From the NCBI GenBank assembly GCA_016720935.1, contig JADKJP010000002.1:474081-538080 (forward strand): a stretch of 64,000 nt of DNA. Direction: 5' to 3'. Shown piece after piece: positions 17,783 to 26,617 of this stretch. This stretch comes from Bacteroidota bacterium. GTDB taxonomy: Bacteria; Bacteroidota; Bacteroidia; AKYH767-A; 2013-40CM-41-45. Below the pieces are notes generated by a model, which saw nothing but the letters and a program-made list of their open reading frames with translations, was not told the DNA's origin and made no database searches. The translations under genes were made by a program, and so were the position numbers. Each line of letters begins with the position of its first letter. Position 1 is the stretch's first letter.

Positions 17783-17913
17783 TTACTGGTTTTTTAGAAT
17801 GAACCAGTGATGCACGCCAATTTTATCAATTCCAATTGATAGCATTTGCATTTTAAGATGTTGTTTTGGCGTTTTCGTTTTATGAAATGTACTTTGTAAA
17901 AACAACTGAGATT

Positions 17914-18675
17914 ATGAAAAGGCTTGACAACAAAACTGTATTTATTACAGGTGGATTATCCGGTATCGGAAAAGCATGTGCAATTCTTGCCGCCAGCGAA
18001 GGCGCGAATCTTGCAATTGCAGATATGAAATCATCCGGTGGTGATTTATCAATGGAGGAAATTCGTAAAGTTAATCCCAAAGCGATTTTTATCGAATGTG
18101 ATGTTTCTGTCTTCGCACAAGTGGGAACAGCTATTGAAAAAACGGTAGCTACGTTTGGAGGCCTTGATGTCGCGCTTAACAATGCCGGTATTGGCGGTGA
18201 GCCGAATAAAATCGGAGAGATGAGCGAAGCATCCTGGTTGAAAGTGATTGGCGTAAATCTCAATGGTGTTTTTAATTCCATGAGACATGAGCTTGCACAA
18301 ATGTCAAAACAAAAATCAGGCTCAATTATCAATATGTCATCTATTCTTGGGCAGGTAGGCTTTGCGAGTTCCGCTCATTATGTTGCCGCGAAACACGGAG
18401 TCATCGGACTAACACAAACCGCTGCAATTGAATACGGGCAATCCGGTATTCGTATTAACGCCATCTGTCCTGGTTTCATCGACACTCCACTTCTGGTGAA
18501 GGGTGGCATAAGTGATCATGCTGAAGTGAAACAAATGATCATTGACCTTCATCCGATGAAACGTTTTGGAAAATCAGAAGAGATCGCTAACGGATTTTTA
18601 TTTCTTGCCTCCGATGAAAGTTCATTCATGACCGGATCAGCAATGGAAATCGATGGAGGTTATCTGGCTCAGTAA
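17914..18675 (+). CDS. SDR family oxidoreductase
   Basis: Classical short-chain dehydrogenase/reductase, 253 residues from ATG 17914 (MKRLDNKTVFITGG). The NAD(P)-binding motif TGGLSGIGK is at ~12-20, NNAGIGG near 90, active-site Ser in INMSSILG, and Tyr/Lys in YVAAKHG. ADMKSS after the second strand (Asp) suggests NAD preference. The ending MTGSAMEIDGGYLAQ is typical. The frame is open to 17866, but those extra residues do not look like an SDR start. Substrate unknown. No island motif was found upstream. Confidence 0.93.
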   Translation: MKRLDNKTVFITGGLSGIGKACAILAASEGANLAIADMKSSGGDLSMEEIRKVNPKAIFIECDVSVFAQVGTAIEKTVATFGGLDVALNNAGIGGEPNKIGEMSEASWLKVIGVNLNGVFNSMRHELAQMSKQKSGSIINMSSILGQVGFASSAHYVAAKHGVIGLTQTAAIEYGQSGIRINAICPGFIDTPLLVKGGISDHAEVKQMIIDLHPMKRFGKSEEIANGFLFLASDESSFMTGSAMEIDGGYLAQ

Positions 18676-18807
18676 AACTGTAAGCGCTGTAAAATCGCAG
18701 ATACCGTGAAATACAAGCAGCAAGGGACATGTGTCGGAAAATTTGATACAATTGTTTATAATCCTTCAATTCTTTGCATGAATGTTTGAGAGAACTAAAT
18801 GCAAAAT

Positions 18808-18873
18808 GTGTGAATCATGTAAATTTTGCTCCCGGAAGTGTAAGGTTTTGTATCCAAAGTATCATGACCTTTA
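18808..18873 (+). promoter_or_regulatory. Island motif, site 2 (before the GH130-glycosyltransferase pair)
   Basis: GTGTGAATC then ATGTAAA (TGTAA at 18818), second half TGTAAG at 18839 (21 bases on), then GACCTTTA with TTT at 18870 (31 bases further). The predicted 5' leader to the start at 18961 is about 80 bases. Confidence 0.75.
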
Positions 18874-18960
18874 ACTGATTCTGCATATCCGGAGTTTTGA
18901 TCCGGGGGGATATGGCTGAAATTTTCAGCTGCACATTTTTGGAACTGAATTTGGAAAATC

Positions 18961-20004
18961 ATGATAGAAGTTAAGAAGGAAGGCGTTCTGCTTAAGAAGA
19001 CAAAATTTGGTTTTGAAAATGAAGGCGTACTGAATCCTGCAGTAATCCAGGAGAAAGAATTGATTCATTTGTTTTACAGAGCAGTAAGAAAAGGTAATTA
19101 TTCCAGTATCGGATATTGCCAACTGGATAGTCCAATGAACATAAAAGAGAGGTATGATATGCCTGTTCTTTTCCCTCAAAATGATTATGAGTCTCAGGGA
19201 TTGGAAGATCCAAGGATTGTCAAGATTGATGATTTGTTTTACTTAACCTATACCGCTTATGATGGTGTCAATGCATTGGGAGCACTGGCAACATCAAAGG
19301 ACCTGATTAATTTTGAAAAGAAAGGAATCATCGTTCCAAGATTGACCTATTCTGAATTCAGTCATCTTGCGGAGGCAAAAGGAAGTATCAACGAAAAATA
19401 TCTTCGTTTCAATGAACATCTGCGAGTTCATGGAAAGGAGGGCGTTATTACATATTTATGGGACAAAAATGTGATATTTTTTCCACGAAGGATCAATGGT
19501 AAATTGTATTTTCTGCATCGAATTCGTCCTGATATTCAAATTACCTGCGTGCATGATTTAAATGAGCTGACACCTGAATTCTGGCAAAATTATTTTCTTC
19601 GGATGAATGAGTTCATTTTACTTTCTCCAAAATACAAACATGAAGTGAGCTATATAGGAGGAGGTTGTCCGCCTATTGAAACAAATGAAGGATGGTTGCT
19701 GATATATCATGGTGTTCATGACACAGTTAGTGGTTATGTTTATTCAGCATGTGCCGCATTGCTGGATTTAAATAATCCACAAAAGGAAATCGCACGACTT
19801 CCATATGCGTTGTTTAAGCCGGAATACGACTGGGAATTAAAAGGAGAAGTGAACAATGTATGTTTTCCAACCGGTGCAATTGTAAACCAGGATACGCTTT
19901 ATATTTATTACGGTGCAGCTGACGAGCAAATCGCATGCGCCTCTGTGAGTGTGTCAGGACTGATAAAGGAACTTTTACTTAATAAGAAAAAAAATGATGC
20001 TTGA
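18961..20004 (+). CDS. GH130-like mannoside phosphorylase/glycosidase
   Basis: 347-residue protein with a five-bladed propeller layout. Typical GH130 features are NEGVLNPAVI near the start, SQGLEDPRIVKIDDLFYLTYTA (the conserved EDPR segment, ~80) and GGCPPIETNEGWLLIYHG (~232-249). GH130 enzymes phosphorolyse or hydrolyse beta-mannosides; the exact substrate cannot be told here. No signal peptide, so cytosolic. Its end overlaps the next gene, a glycosyltransferase fusion, by 11 bases, so the two are tightly coupled and probably make and recycle the same glycoside. Motif site 2 lies upstream. Confidence 0.85.
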   Translation: MIEVKKEGVLLKKTKFGFENEGVLNPAVIQEKELIHLFYRAVRKGNYSSIGYCQLDSPMNIKERYDMPVLFPQNDYESQGLEDPRIVKIDDLFYLTYTAYDGVNALGALATSKDLINFEKKGIIVPRLTYSEFSHLAEAKGSINEKYLRFNEHLRVHGKEGVITYLWDKNVIFFPRRINGKLYFLHRIRPDIQITCVHDLNELTPEFWQNYFLRMNEFILLSPKYKHEVSYIGGGCPPIETNEGWLLIYHGVHDTVSGYVYSACAALLDLNNPQKEIARLPYALFKPEYDWELKGEVNNVCFPTGAIVNQDTLYIYYGAADEQIACASVSVSGLIKELLLNKKKNDA

Positions 20005-22351
20005 ATTTGTTGTTGATAAGAAACTTCCGGCGATCGAGGGTCAACCTTCTCTTTTCGTAAACAGAACAGGTAAAGTGATACCTGTTGGGAAAACAAAATT
20101 GCCGGAATTGTTATTCATCAGTTCATTTCCGCCGCGCGAATGCGGTATCGCTACGTATTCACAGGATTTGATCAATGCAATACGGAATAAATTCAGCCGA
20201 TCATTTACAATAAAAGTCTGCCCTCTTGAATCAAGCTCTGAAAGGCATTCGTATTCTGAAGATATTAAATACATCCTGAATACAGACCACCCGAGTGCAT
20301 TTCCCCGTTTGGCGGAATCCATCAATGCGGACGAGAACATTCAAATGATTTTTATTCAACATGAATTTGGATTTTACGCAAAAAAAGAAAAGGAGTTCAG
20401 GCAATTACTTTTCGATTTAAAGAAACCGGTAGTAATTGTATTTCACACGGTGCTTCCAAATCCTGACGATATGTTGAAGGAGAATGTAAAACAAATTGCA
20501 TCGCTTGCAACCTCCGTGGTTGTCATGACAAATTCGTCAGCCAATATTCTGATTTGCGAGTATGCCATTCCTGCAAAAAAAATTACTGTGATTCCGCACG
20601 GGACACATCTGGTGCAACATGCCGATAAAAATGTATTGAAAGAGAAATACAATCTAAGCGGCAAGCAGGTACTCTCCACATTTGGTTTATTGAGTTCAGG
20701 AAAAAGTATTGAAACAACTCTGCAGGCTTTGCCTGAAATTGTAAAAATGCATCCGAATGTAAAATTTTTAATTATCGGGAAGACTCATCCATCTGTAGTT
20801 AAACAGGAAGGGGAAAAATACAGGAAAATGCTGGAGGAGAAAGTGGTTTCACTGAAAATGGAACCGTATGTGCTTTTCATCAACAAATTTTTACCGCTCC
20901 CGGAATTGCTGGATTATCTGCAGCTCTCGGACATTTATCTGTTTACTTCAAAGGATCCAAACCAGGCTGTCAGTGGGACATTTTCATATGCGATCAGTTG
21001 CGGTTGTCCGGTTATTTCAACACCCATTCCTCACGCGCAGGAGGTTTTGCGTAGTGATGCAGGGATTATAATAGATTTTGAAAACGCAAATCAATTGAGC
21101 GATGCTGTGCGAAGCCTCTTGAATGATGATGAGCGGAGGGTCAATATTGGATCCAATGGCTTGCACAGAATGGCTTCTACAGCCTGGGAAAATACAGCTA
21201 TCGCGCATGCGCAACTGATTCAGAAAAAGAGTGAACTGGAATTATCTCTGAAATATGATTTCCCGGCAATTAACCTTGATCATGTAAAAAAGCTGACGAC
21301 ATCATTCGGTATGATTCAGTTCTCTAAAACCAATCATCCTGATATTGATTCCGGTTATACTCTTGATGATAATGCGAGGGCCCTCATTGCACTTTGCCAG
21401 CATTACGAACTGACAAGGGATGCATCAGATCTTGATTTGATTCAAGTATATCTCAATTTTATTGAATACTGTTTTCAGCCGGAAGGATATTTCCTGAATT
21501 ATGTAAATGAAGAAGTAGAATTTACCGGGCAAAATAACTCTACCAATCTCGCGGATTCAAATGGCCGTGCGATTTGGGCACTTGGCTTTGTTGTTTCATT
21601 GACAGAAATCCTTCCGGAAAGCATCTCTTCAGCTGCCGGGAAAATTATGAATGCAGCATTGTTAAATGTCAGTAAGATTCATTCTACTCGAGCAATGGCT
21701 TTTGTGATAAAAGGCCTGTACTATAGTTTTACGGTAACAAAATCAATTGAGCAGCAATGGTTAATAAAAGAATTGGCGAACCGTCTGGTACAAATGTACC
21801 GACATGAAGTTGACGTGGAATGGGAATGGTTTGAAAGTTACCTGACCTACGCCAACAGCACTTTGCCGGAAGCTTTGTTATGTGCCTGGATTTCCACAGG
21901 TGAACCCGTTTATAAGGAAATTGCAAAATCCTCTTTTGATTTTTTATTGTCAAAAACTTTCCGCCAGGATAAAATCAAGGTGATATCAAATAAAAACTGG
22001 TTACACAAAGGCGAGGAAGCTGAACATACCTCACCGGGTGGTGAGCAGCCAATTGATGTGGCCTATACAATTATCGCGCTCGCTAAATTTTACGAAGTAA
22101 CAAATGAAGAGGGTTATTTGAATAAGATGCTGACTTCATTCAACTGGTTTCTTGGAGCGAATCATCTGAATCAGATAATATACAATCCGTGTACCGGAGG
22201 TTGTTACGACGGATTGGAAGCGGAAAACGTTAATCTGAATCAGGGTGCTGAATCAACGATAAGTTATCTGATGGCGCGATTAACGATGGAGAAGACATTT
22301 CAAAATGTGAAAGTAAATAAGGTACTGGAAGCAAGTCAAATTTACAGATGA
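19994..22351 (+). CDS. GT4 glycosyltransferase fused to an alpha-toroid domain
   Basis: Large cytosolic protein of 785 residues. The first ~410 residues form a GT-B glycosyltransferase of family 4: SSFPPRECGIATYSQDL, FIQHEFGFY, VIPHGTHL, then the donor-site region TSKDPNQAVSGTFSYAISCGCPVIST. Residues ~420-775 are all-helical with repeated W/Y/D-rich stretches (DSGYTLDDNARALIAL; DSNGRAIWALG; EWFESYLTYANS; YTIIALAKFYE), resembling an (alpha/alpha)6 glycosidase-like toroid. The overlap with the GH130 gene suggests joint synthesis and turnover of a mannose-containing oligo- or polysaccharide. The second domain's activity is not established. Confidence 0.85.
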   Translation: MMLEFVVDKKLPAIEGQPSLFVNRTGKVIPVGKTKLPELLFISSFPPRECGIATYSQDLINAIRNKFSRSFTIKVCPLESSSERHSYSEDIKYILNTDHPSAFPRLAESINADENIQMIFIQHEFGFYAKKEKEFRQLLFDLKKPVVIVFHTVLPNPDDMLKENVKQIASLATSVVVMTNSSANILICEYAIPAKKITVIPHGTHLVQHADKNVLKEKYNLSGKQVLSTFGLLSSGKSIETTLQALPEIVKMHPNVKFLIIGKTHPSVVKQEGEKYRKMLEEKVVSLKMEPYVLFINKFLPLPELLDYLQLSDIYLFTSKDPNQAVSGTFSYAISCGCPVISTPIPHAQEVLRSDAGIIIDFENANQLSDAVRSLLNDDERRVNIGSNGLHRMASTAWENTAIAHAQLIQKKSELELSLKYDFPAINLDHVKKLTTSFGMIQFSKTNHPDIDSGYTLDDNARALIALCQHYELTRDASDLDLIQVYLNFIEYCFQPEGYFLNYVNEEVEFTGQNNSTNLADSNGRAIWALGFVVSLTEILPESISSAAGKIMNAALLNVSKIHSTRAMAFVIKGLYYSFTVTKSIEQQWLIKELANRLVQMYRHEVDVEWEWFESYLTYANSTLPEALLCAWISTGEPVYKEIAKSSFDFLLSKTFRQDKIKVISNKNWLHKGEEAEHTSPGGEQPIDVAYTIIALAKFYEVTNEEGYLNKMLTSFNWFLGANHLNQIIYNPCTGGCYDGLEAENVNLNQGAESTISYLMARLTMEKTFQNVKVNKVLEASQIYR

Positions 22352-22371
22352 AAAATATAATGAAGCGGATT

Positions 22372-24708
22372 TTATAATTTTGTTTTGGATTCTTTTCTTT
22401 CTTTTTGAAATTTACTTCTCGGTTCATTCTCATTGAATTCAACCATTTGCTGATAGGCTTTCATCAGGTAATCGGGAATTGTTCCTTTATATTCAATTTT
22501 GTAATACGAAAAACCATTGTAGGGGATTTCGTTTTTTGCAGATAATAAACGAACACGCTTATCCACATTTTTCTCCTTAAAGTAATTCATAAATGTTGAT
22601 TCTCTTTCGCTTAGCAATGTATTAAGACTGCTTTTTAATAGTGAAGGATTCACCAATCTTGTGCATTTTTCCTGGATGGTAAATACCATAGAGTCGTTGA
22701 TTTGTTTGTTTAGATAGTCAACGAAGAGAGAATCCTTTACTGACATTTTATTTACTTTTTCGGAATCCGATTCCGAGAAATTCCCCTTTTTAAGGTCATT
22801 CATTGCTAAGTAATACTTCTTCTTTGCTTCATAAAACAAGATGTACTCCTTTTCCTTATCAGAATACGTCATGGGAGTAACCTGTATACTCGCTTCCTGA
22901 TTTTTATCCAGAAATTCTGCCATGCGTTCAATAAAGATTTCCTGCTTGTGGGTTACCTCATGTTGACGCATTTCCCATTTCAATGTGAGTGATTTTTCAA
23001 TTTGTTTTTCAGTGTTTTTTACCTGTAATCTATAGGGTGTAGTTGAAGGCTTTACAAATATGTTTTCAAGCAGGTCGAGAATGACATCGTGAAGATGAAA
23101 TTTCGGATTTTTCAAATTCCCGGAAATAGGTATTTCATAATCTATAACATTCCCCCGTTCGCGTACAAACGCCATTATCAAAGGAACAGGTAGCCATTCA
23201 TTGTCTTTATTCCTAAGTCGTTTGGTGAGTCTTGGATCAATGATCAGGAGGTGATTTTCGCTATGTATATTTCCATTGTTTACATGCCAGATTCCATTCA
23301 ATTCTATTGTTCCCCGGTCGAGAGGGAAAGATGTATAGGAAATTGTATAGGGATTAAACATGGATGCAGCCATTTTTGTGAAGTGGTAGTTCATGTCAAA
23401 ATCCGCGCTGTCTTTTGGACTGATGCTCAGGGAAACGTTAATATCACCATATGGAATAATACCTGTATTCAGCTTAAAATACACCCGATCGCGCTGGTTG
23501 TTGATAGAGTCAGCCAGGATAGTCAGAGGCGAAAGAGTGGCCGAAAATTTTTCGGAGATTGAATAGTCATTGAATTTCAGCCTGGCATTTGTAACCGCGA
23601 GATTGTTGATGGAATAATCACTTTGCAAAAAATTACGGGCAAGAATTTTTACATATCGGGCGATTTCAAGGATAAGATTGAATCGTTCCGGATCCGCCTG
23701 AACAGTGGTAATGTTGCCGCCTTGTTTACCAAACATCGTTTCCAGGTTATCCAGAATATCGTAACGTTCATATTTGAAATAAGGATGGGAGATGGAAATA
23801 GAGTCAAACAAGTATTTATGACCTTTTGGACTTAATTGAATAATGGAAAGTTTTAAGTTTTCGAAAGACGCATAATCCTCGGTCTTTGACTTACCGAAAT
23901 GAAATTTATTCACTTCAATGAAACCTTTCGCATTCAGATTTTCTTCATCATCCAGGTTTCCGGTTGCATTTATTGAAGCTTCAAGGGAAGCGGAAAAAGT
24001 TCCGTAATTTGAAAGCGCTTTCATATATTGTTCAATGATGGTCAGATCAAATTGATGCGCATCAAAAGCCAGCCGGTAGTCGTTTGTTTTTATGTTGATA
24101 GTATAGTTTCCGTGTATTTCACCGGTCCCAATTCCTGCTAAAAATGAAAACTCAGCTGCTGTTGTATCGGTATCCCACCTGATTCCGGAGCTTTTATAAT
24201 TCACTTCTTTTATGAAGTAGTTAACCGGAGTAACATTTTCGAGATAATGAAACTCGCCTTGTGTAACCTGAAAATTCAGAAGATTAAAATGGACCGGTTT
24301 TTTTTTGATTAGAATTGTAGTATCGGGGGCAAAACGCCTGATAATATCACTGAAATTCAATTCTTTTTTATCCTGGATGATATATCCTATCGGATGATCA
24401 ACGTTCATTTCACTGATTTCATAGGTTTGTGAAAACAGTTTGGTCAATGAAAAATTTAAACTTAAATATCTGGCCGAGAAAAATACACTGTCACTGTTTT
24501 TTTCATATACTTTGACATTGTTCAAGCGGACATAACCTGTGAATGGATTGGTGTAAGCCCAATCTAACGTAATTTTCCTTCCCAGGTAGTTTTCGTCATA
24601 TTTCTGAATTAGGAATTTTGTAATTGGCGAGCAAAATGCAAGAATTAAAATAACCACAGTCATGATCGAGATTATCACGATCAAAAAGGATTTTTTTATA
24701 ATGGACAT
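22372..24708 (-). CDS. AsmA-like DUF748 family envelope protein
   Basis: About 778 residues from ATG 24708 (MSIIKKSFLIVIISIM). One N-terminal membrane helix anchors a long periplasmic beta-rich region typical of DUF748/AsmA-type proteins: KITLDWAYTNPFTGYVRLNNVKVYEK, repeated -NFS-, -LNIN- strands and RDRVYFKLNTGIIPYGDIN. The end is charged and helical. AsmA-clan proteins are implicated in lipid passage or outer-membrane assembly. The frame is open to 24780 but those residues are not signal-like. Motif site 3 precedes it on the same strand; it is convergent with the glycosyltransferase gene. Confidence 0.82.
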   Translation of the reverse strand: MSIIKKSFLIVIISIMTVVILILAFCSPITKFLIQKYDENYLGRKITLDWAYTNPFTGYVRLNNVKVYEKNSDSVFFSARYLSLNFSLTKLFSQTYEISEMNVDHPIGYIIQDKKELNFSDIIRRFAPDTTILIKKKPVHFNLLNFQVTQGEFHYLENVTPVNYFIKEVNYKSSGIRWDTDTTAAEFSFLAGIGTGEIHGNYTINIKTNDYRLAFDAHQFDLTIIEQYMKALSNYGTFSASLEASINATGNLDDEENLNAKGFIEVNKFHFGKSKTEDYASFENLKLSIIQLSPKGHKYLFDSISISHPYFKYERYDILDNLETMFGKQGGNITTVQADPERFNLILEIARYVKILARNFLQSDYSINNLAVTNARLKFNDYSISEKFSATLSPLTILADSINNQRDRVYFKLNTGIIPYGDINVSLSISPKDSADFDMNYHFTKMAASMFNPYTISYTSFPLDRGTIELNGIWHVNNGNIHSENHLLIIDPRLTKRLRNKDNEWLPVPLIMAFVRERGNVIDYEIPISGNLKNPKFHLHDVILDLLENIFVKPSTTPYRLQVKNTEKQIEKSLTLKWEMRQHEVTHKQEIFIERMAEFLDKNQEASIQVTPMTYSDKEKEYILFYEAKKKYYLAMNDLKKGNFSESDSEKVNKMSVKDSLFVDYLNKQINDSMVFTIQEKCTRLVNPSLLKSSLNTLLSERESTFMNYFKEKNVDKRVRLLSAKNEIPYNGFSYYKIEYKGTIPDYLMKAYQQMVEFNENEPRSKFQKERKESKTKL

Positions 24709-24842
24709 TGTTTGTGTTTTATGATGAAGAATCCGCGTCAAGTACAAATCGGTGACTTTGCAGTCCCACCAGGTTTTCAATGCGAGGAATATTGTTCGGA
24801 AATTTGTAGCGAATCAATAATCCTGAATATGATTAATCGCCA

Positions 24843-24908
24843 CTAAGGTCTGTAGAATCGGCACGATTTTGCTTACACAACTTTTAAGGAATCTTACATA
24901 ATTCCTAC
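24843..24908 (-). promoter_or_regulatory. Island motif, site 3 (before the DUF748 gene)
   Basis: On the minus strand GGAATT then ATGTAAG (TGTAA from 24898), second half TTGTGTAAG (TGTAA from 24877, 21 bases on), then GACCTTAG with TT from 24846 (31 bases further). Lies back-to-back with site 4, which serves the divergent AraC gene. Confidence 0.7.
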
Positions 24909-25030
24909 ATTTTCCTCAGTGTTAAAATAAAATATGAATAACGAGGCATGCAATAAATTCAAGTTTTGATTATCTCAATATCTGCGTTGGATTTTTTCAT
25001 TTCTCCTGAACCAGGCTTCATACTGAATCT

Positions 25031-25092
25031 GTAAACTATGTAATTTTTATACAAAATCATGTAAAGAATTTCACCACATCTGATCTACTTTC
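25031..25092 (+). promoter_or_regulatory. Island motif, site 4 (before the AraC-type gene at 25117)
   Basis: TGTAAACT then ATGTAAT (TGTAA at 25039), second half ATGTAAA (TGTAA at 25060, 21 bases on), then CTACTTTC with TTT at 25089 (29 bases further). The start codon is only 28 bases downstream of the TTT. If the AraC-type protein binds this motif it would be autoregulated. Confidence 0.65.
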
Positions 25093-25116
25093 ATGAAGAT
25101 CTTAGCCGGACCCTAA

Positions 25117-25572
25117 ATGATTTCAAGGGAGAAAAAATCAGTCAGTAAATTGTTGTCGCGTGAGCCAAAAAATGGACTCTCTTCCATGAGAGTAAGGAAG
25201 GCCAGGAGGAAACGGATTGTTAACAGGATAAAAATTGCAATTGTCAAAAAACTCAACTATCGAAATGCAAACACGGATACTTGCTTTTCGAAATATCTGA
25301 GCGAGGAGCTCAAATACAATTACACCTATCTGGCGAACGTTTTTTCTGAAAGCGAATCCATTACCATTGAACATTTTATTCTCATGCACAAGATAGAAAT
25401 AGTGAAAAAGTTAATTACTAAGGACAAATTAACGTTAACTGAAATAGCTTCGAAACTAAACTATAGCAGTGTTGCCCATCTTTCCAATCAATTTAAAAAA
25501 ATTAGTGGAGTAACTTCTTCAAAATTCAGAAAAGCAGTGTTGCCCGAAAGAGCATTTGATTATGGTAAGTAG
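25117..25572 (+). CDS. AraC-type helix-turn-helix regulator (DNA-binding domain only)
   Basis: 151-residue protein whose last ~100 residues are an AraC/XylS DNA-binding domain with two HTH units: FSKYLSEELKYNYTYLANVFSE, then LTLTEIASKLNYSSVAHLSNQFKKISGV. The first ~45 residues are very basic (KNGLSSMRVRKARRKRIVNRIK) and no ligand-binding domain is present. It is a clear paralogue of the protein at 35542. AraC-type dimers commonly bind direct repeats about 21 bases apart, matching the island motif, which also lies in front of this gene. Confidence 0.85.
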   Translation: MISREKKSVSKLLSREPKNGLSSMRVRKARRKRIVNRIKIAIVKKLNYRNANTDTCFSKYLSEELKYNYTYLANVFSESESITIEHFILMHKIEIVKKLITKDKLTLTEIASKLNYSSVAHLSNQFKKISGVTSSKFRKAVLPERAFDYGK

Positions 25573-25613
25573 TACAAGGAATTTATAGTAATCAAAATTC
25601 GAGGTGTTGTTGT

Positions 25614-26543
25614 TTATTCAGACTGAGAAGGAATTTCTATTTTTTGTTTGGCAACGATTACGGCATATTCTTTTGGAATTATTTTTTCACCATGGTTTAT
25701 TGCATAGACTTTTGTGAATTCCGCGCCAAAGTAGAGGATGATGGCCGAGTAATAGACCCAAATCAGGATTAATATTACCGATCCTGCAGCTCCGTAGACT
25801 GTCGCTATCTCAGAAGTACTTAAATAGGCACCAATGGCGAATTTGCCTATCATAAACAGTAATGAAGTAAAAGATGCTCCAATCAGACAATCCTTCAAGG
25901 CGATTTTGCCGTCGGGAAGTGTTTTGAAAATGACAGTGAAAAGCAATGCGATGATGAGAAATACAACTATGAGGTTCATGATATAAAAGAAATAGATAGA
26001 ATCTCTGGGGAAAAAAGCGGAAAGCTGGTGATTCAAAACATCCATTAGTGAATTCACAATCAATCCGACCATTAGAAGGAATCCAACAGTTCCGATCATC
26101 GAAAATGAAACCAGCCGATTTTTAATAAATTTAAATAAGCCGCGTTTTGGTTTTGCTTGTATTCCCCAGATAAAATTAAGTGAATCCTGTATTTCGGCAA
26201 AGACTCCGGATGCTCCAACCAGCAGGATGATGATGCCGATAATGGTTGCAAATGTGCTGCTGGTAGAAAGAGTGATATTTTTAATCATTTCCTGAATTTG
26301 AAATGCTGCAGTATTTCCAACCAGTCCATTGATCTGTCCATACAATTCCCCCTTAACAGCATCGGCACCAAAAAAAACACCACTGATACTGATGATTACT
26401 ATCAATAAGGGAGGTAAAGAGAATATCGTATAATAAGAAAGGGCCGCGCTTAATTTAAGCGCGTTGTCGTCAATGAAAGCAAGCATCGTATCACTGAATA
26501 ATGTTTTGACATTTTTTAAGCGGGTTTTCAATTTCAATTTCAT
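25614..26543 (-). CDS. YihY/virulence factor BrkB family membrane protein
   Basis: Inner-membrane protein of 309 residues with about six helices. Family features: DNALKLSAALSYYTIFSLPPLLIVIISI (~25-55), LLVGASGVFAEIQDSLNFIWGI (~107-128) and GAAGSVILILIWVYYSAIILYFGAEFTKVYA near 250-285. Members were once called RNase BN, wrongly; the true role is unknown, with links to envelope stress and efflux suggested. It lies 74 bases downstream of the BamA-like gene in the same direction. Confidence 0.93.
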   Translation of the reverse strand: MKLKLKTRLKNVKTLFSDTMLAFIDDNALKLSAALSYYTIFSLPPLLIVIISISGVFFGADAVKGELYGQINGLVGNTAAFQIQEMIKNITLSTSSTFATIIGIIILLVGASGVFAEIQDSLNFIWGIQAKPKRGLFKFIKNRLVSFSMIGTVGFLLMVGLIVNSLMDVLNHQLSAFFPRDSIYFFYIMNLIVVFLIIALLFTVIFKTLPDGKIALKDCLIGASFTSLLFMIGKFAIGAYLSTSEIATVYGAAGSVILILIWVYYSAIILYFGAEFTKVYAINHGEKIIPKEYAVIVAKQKIEIPSQSE

Positions 26544-26617
26544 TTTCAGTGAATTTTAAAATATATTTTTGTTTATATAACGGATTATATAGGGGAGTAA
26601 ATCAAGGATGTTTCCAT

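Noticed and set aside
17784..17810. ACTGGTT/AACCAGT inverted repeat after the YtxH gene as a terminator
   Set aside because: Only 7 base pairs and no T-run after it in the gene's direction; too weak to list.
26544..26617. TATATAA repeats upstream of yihY as a motif copy
   Set aside because: The spacing is not 21 bases and there is no CTTTG-type box; it is simple AT-rich sequence.
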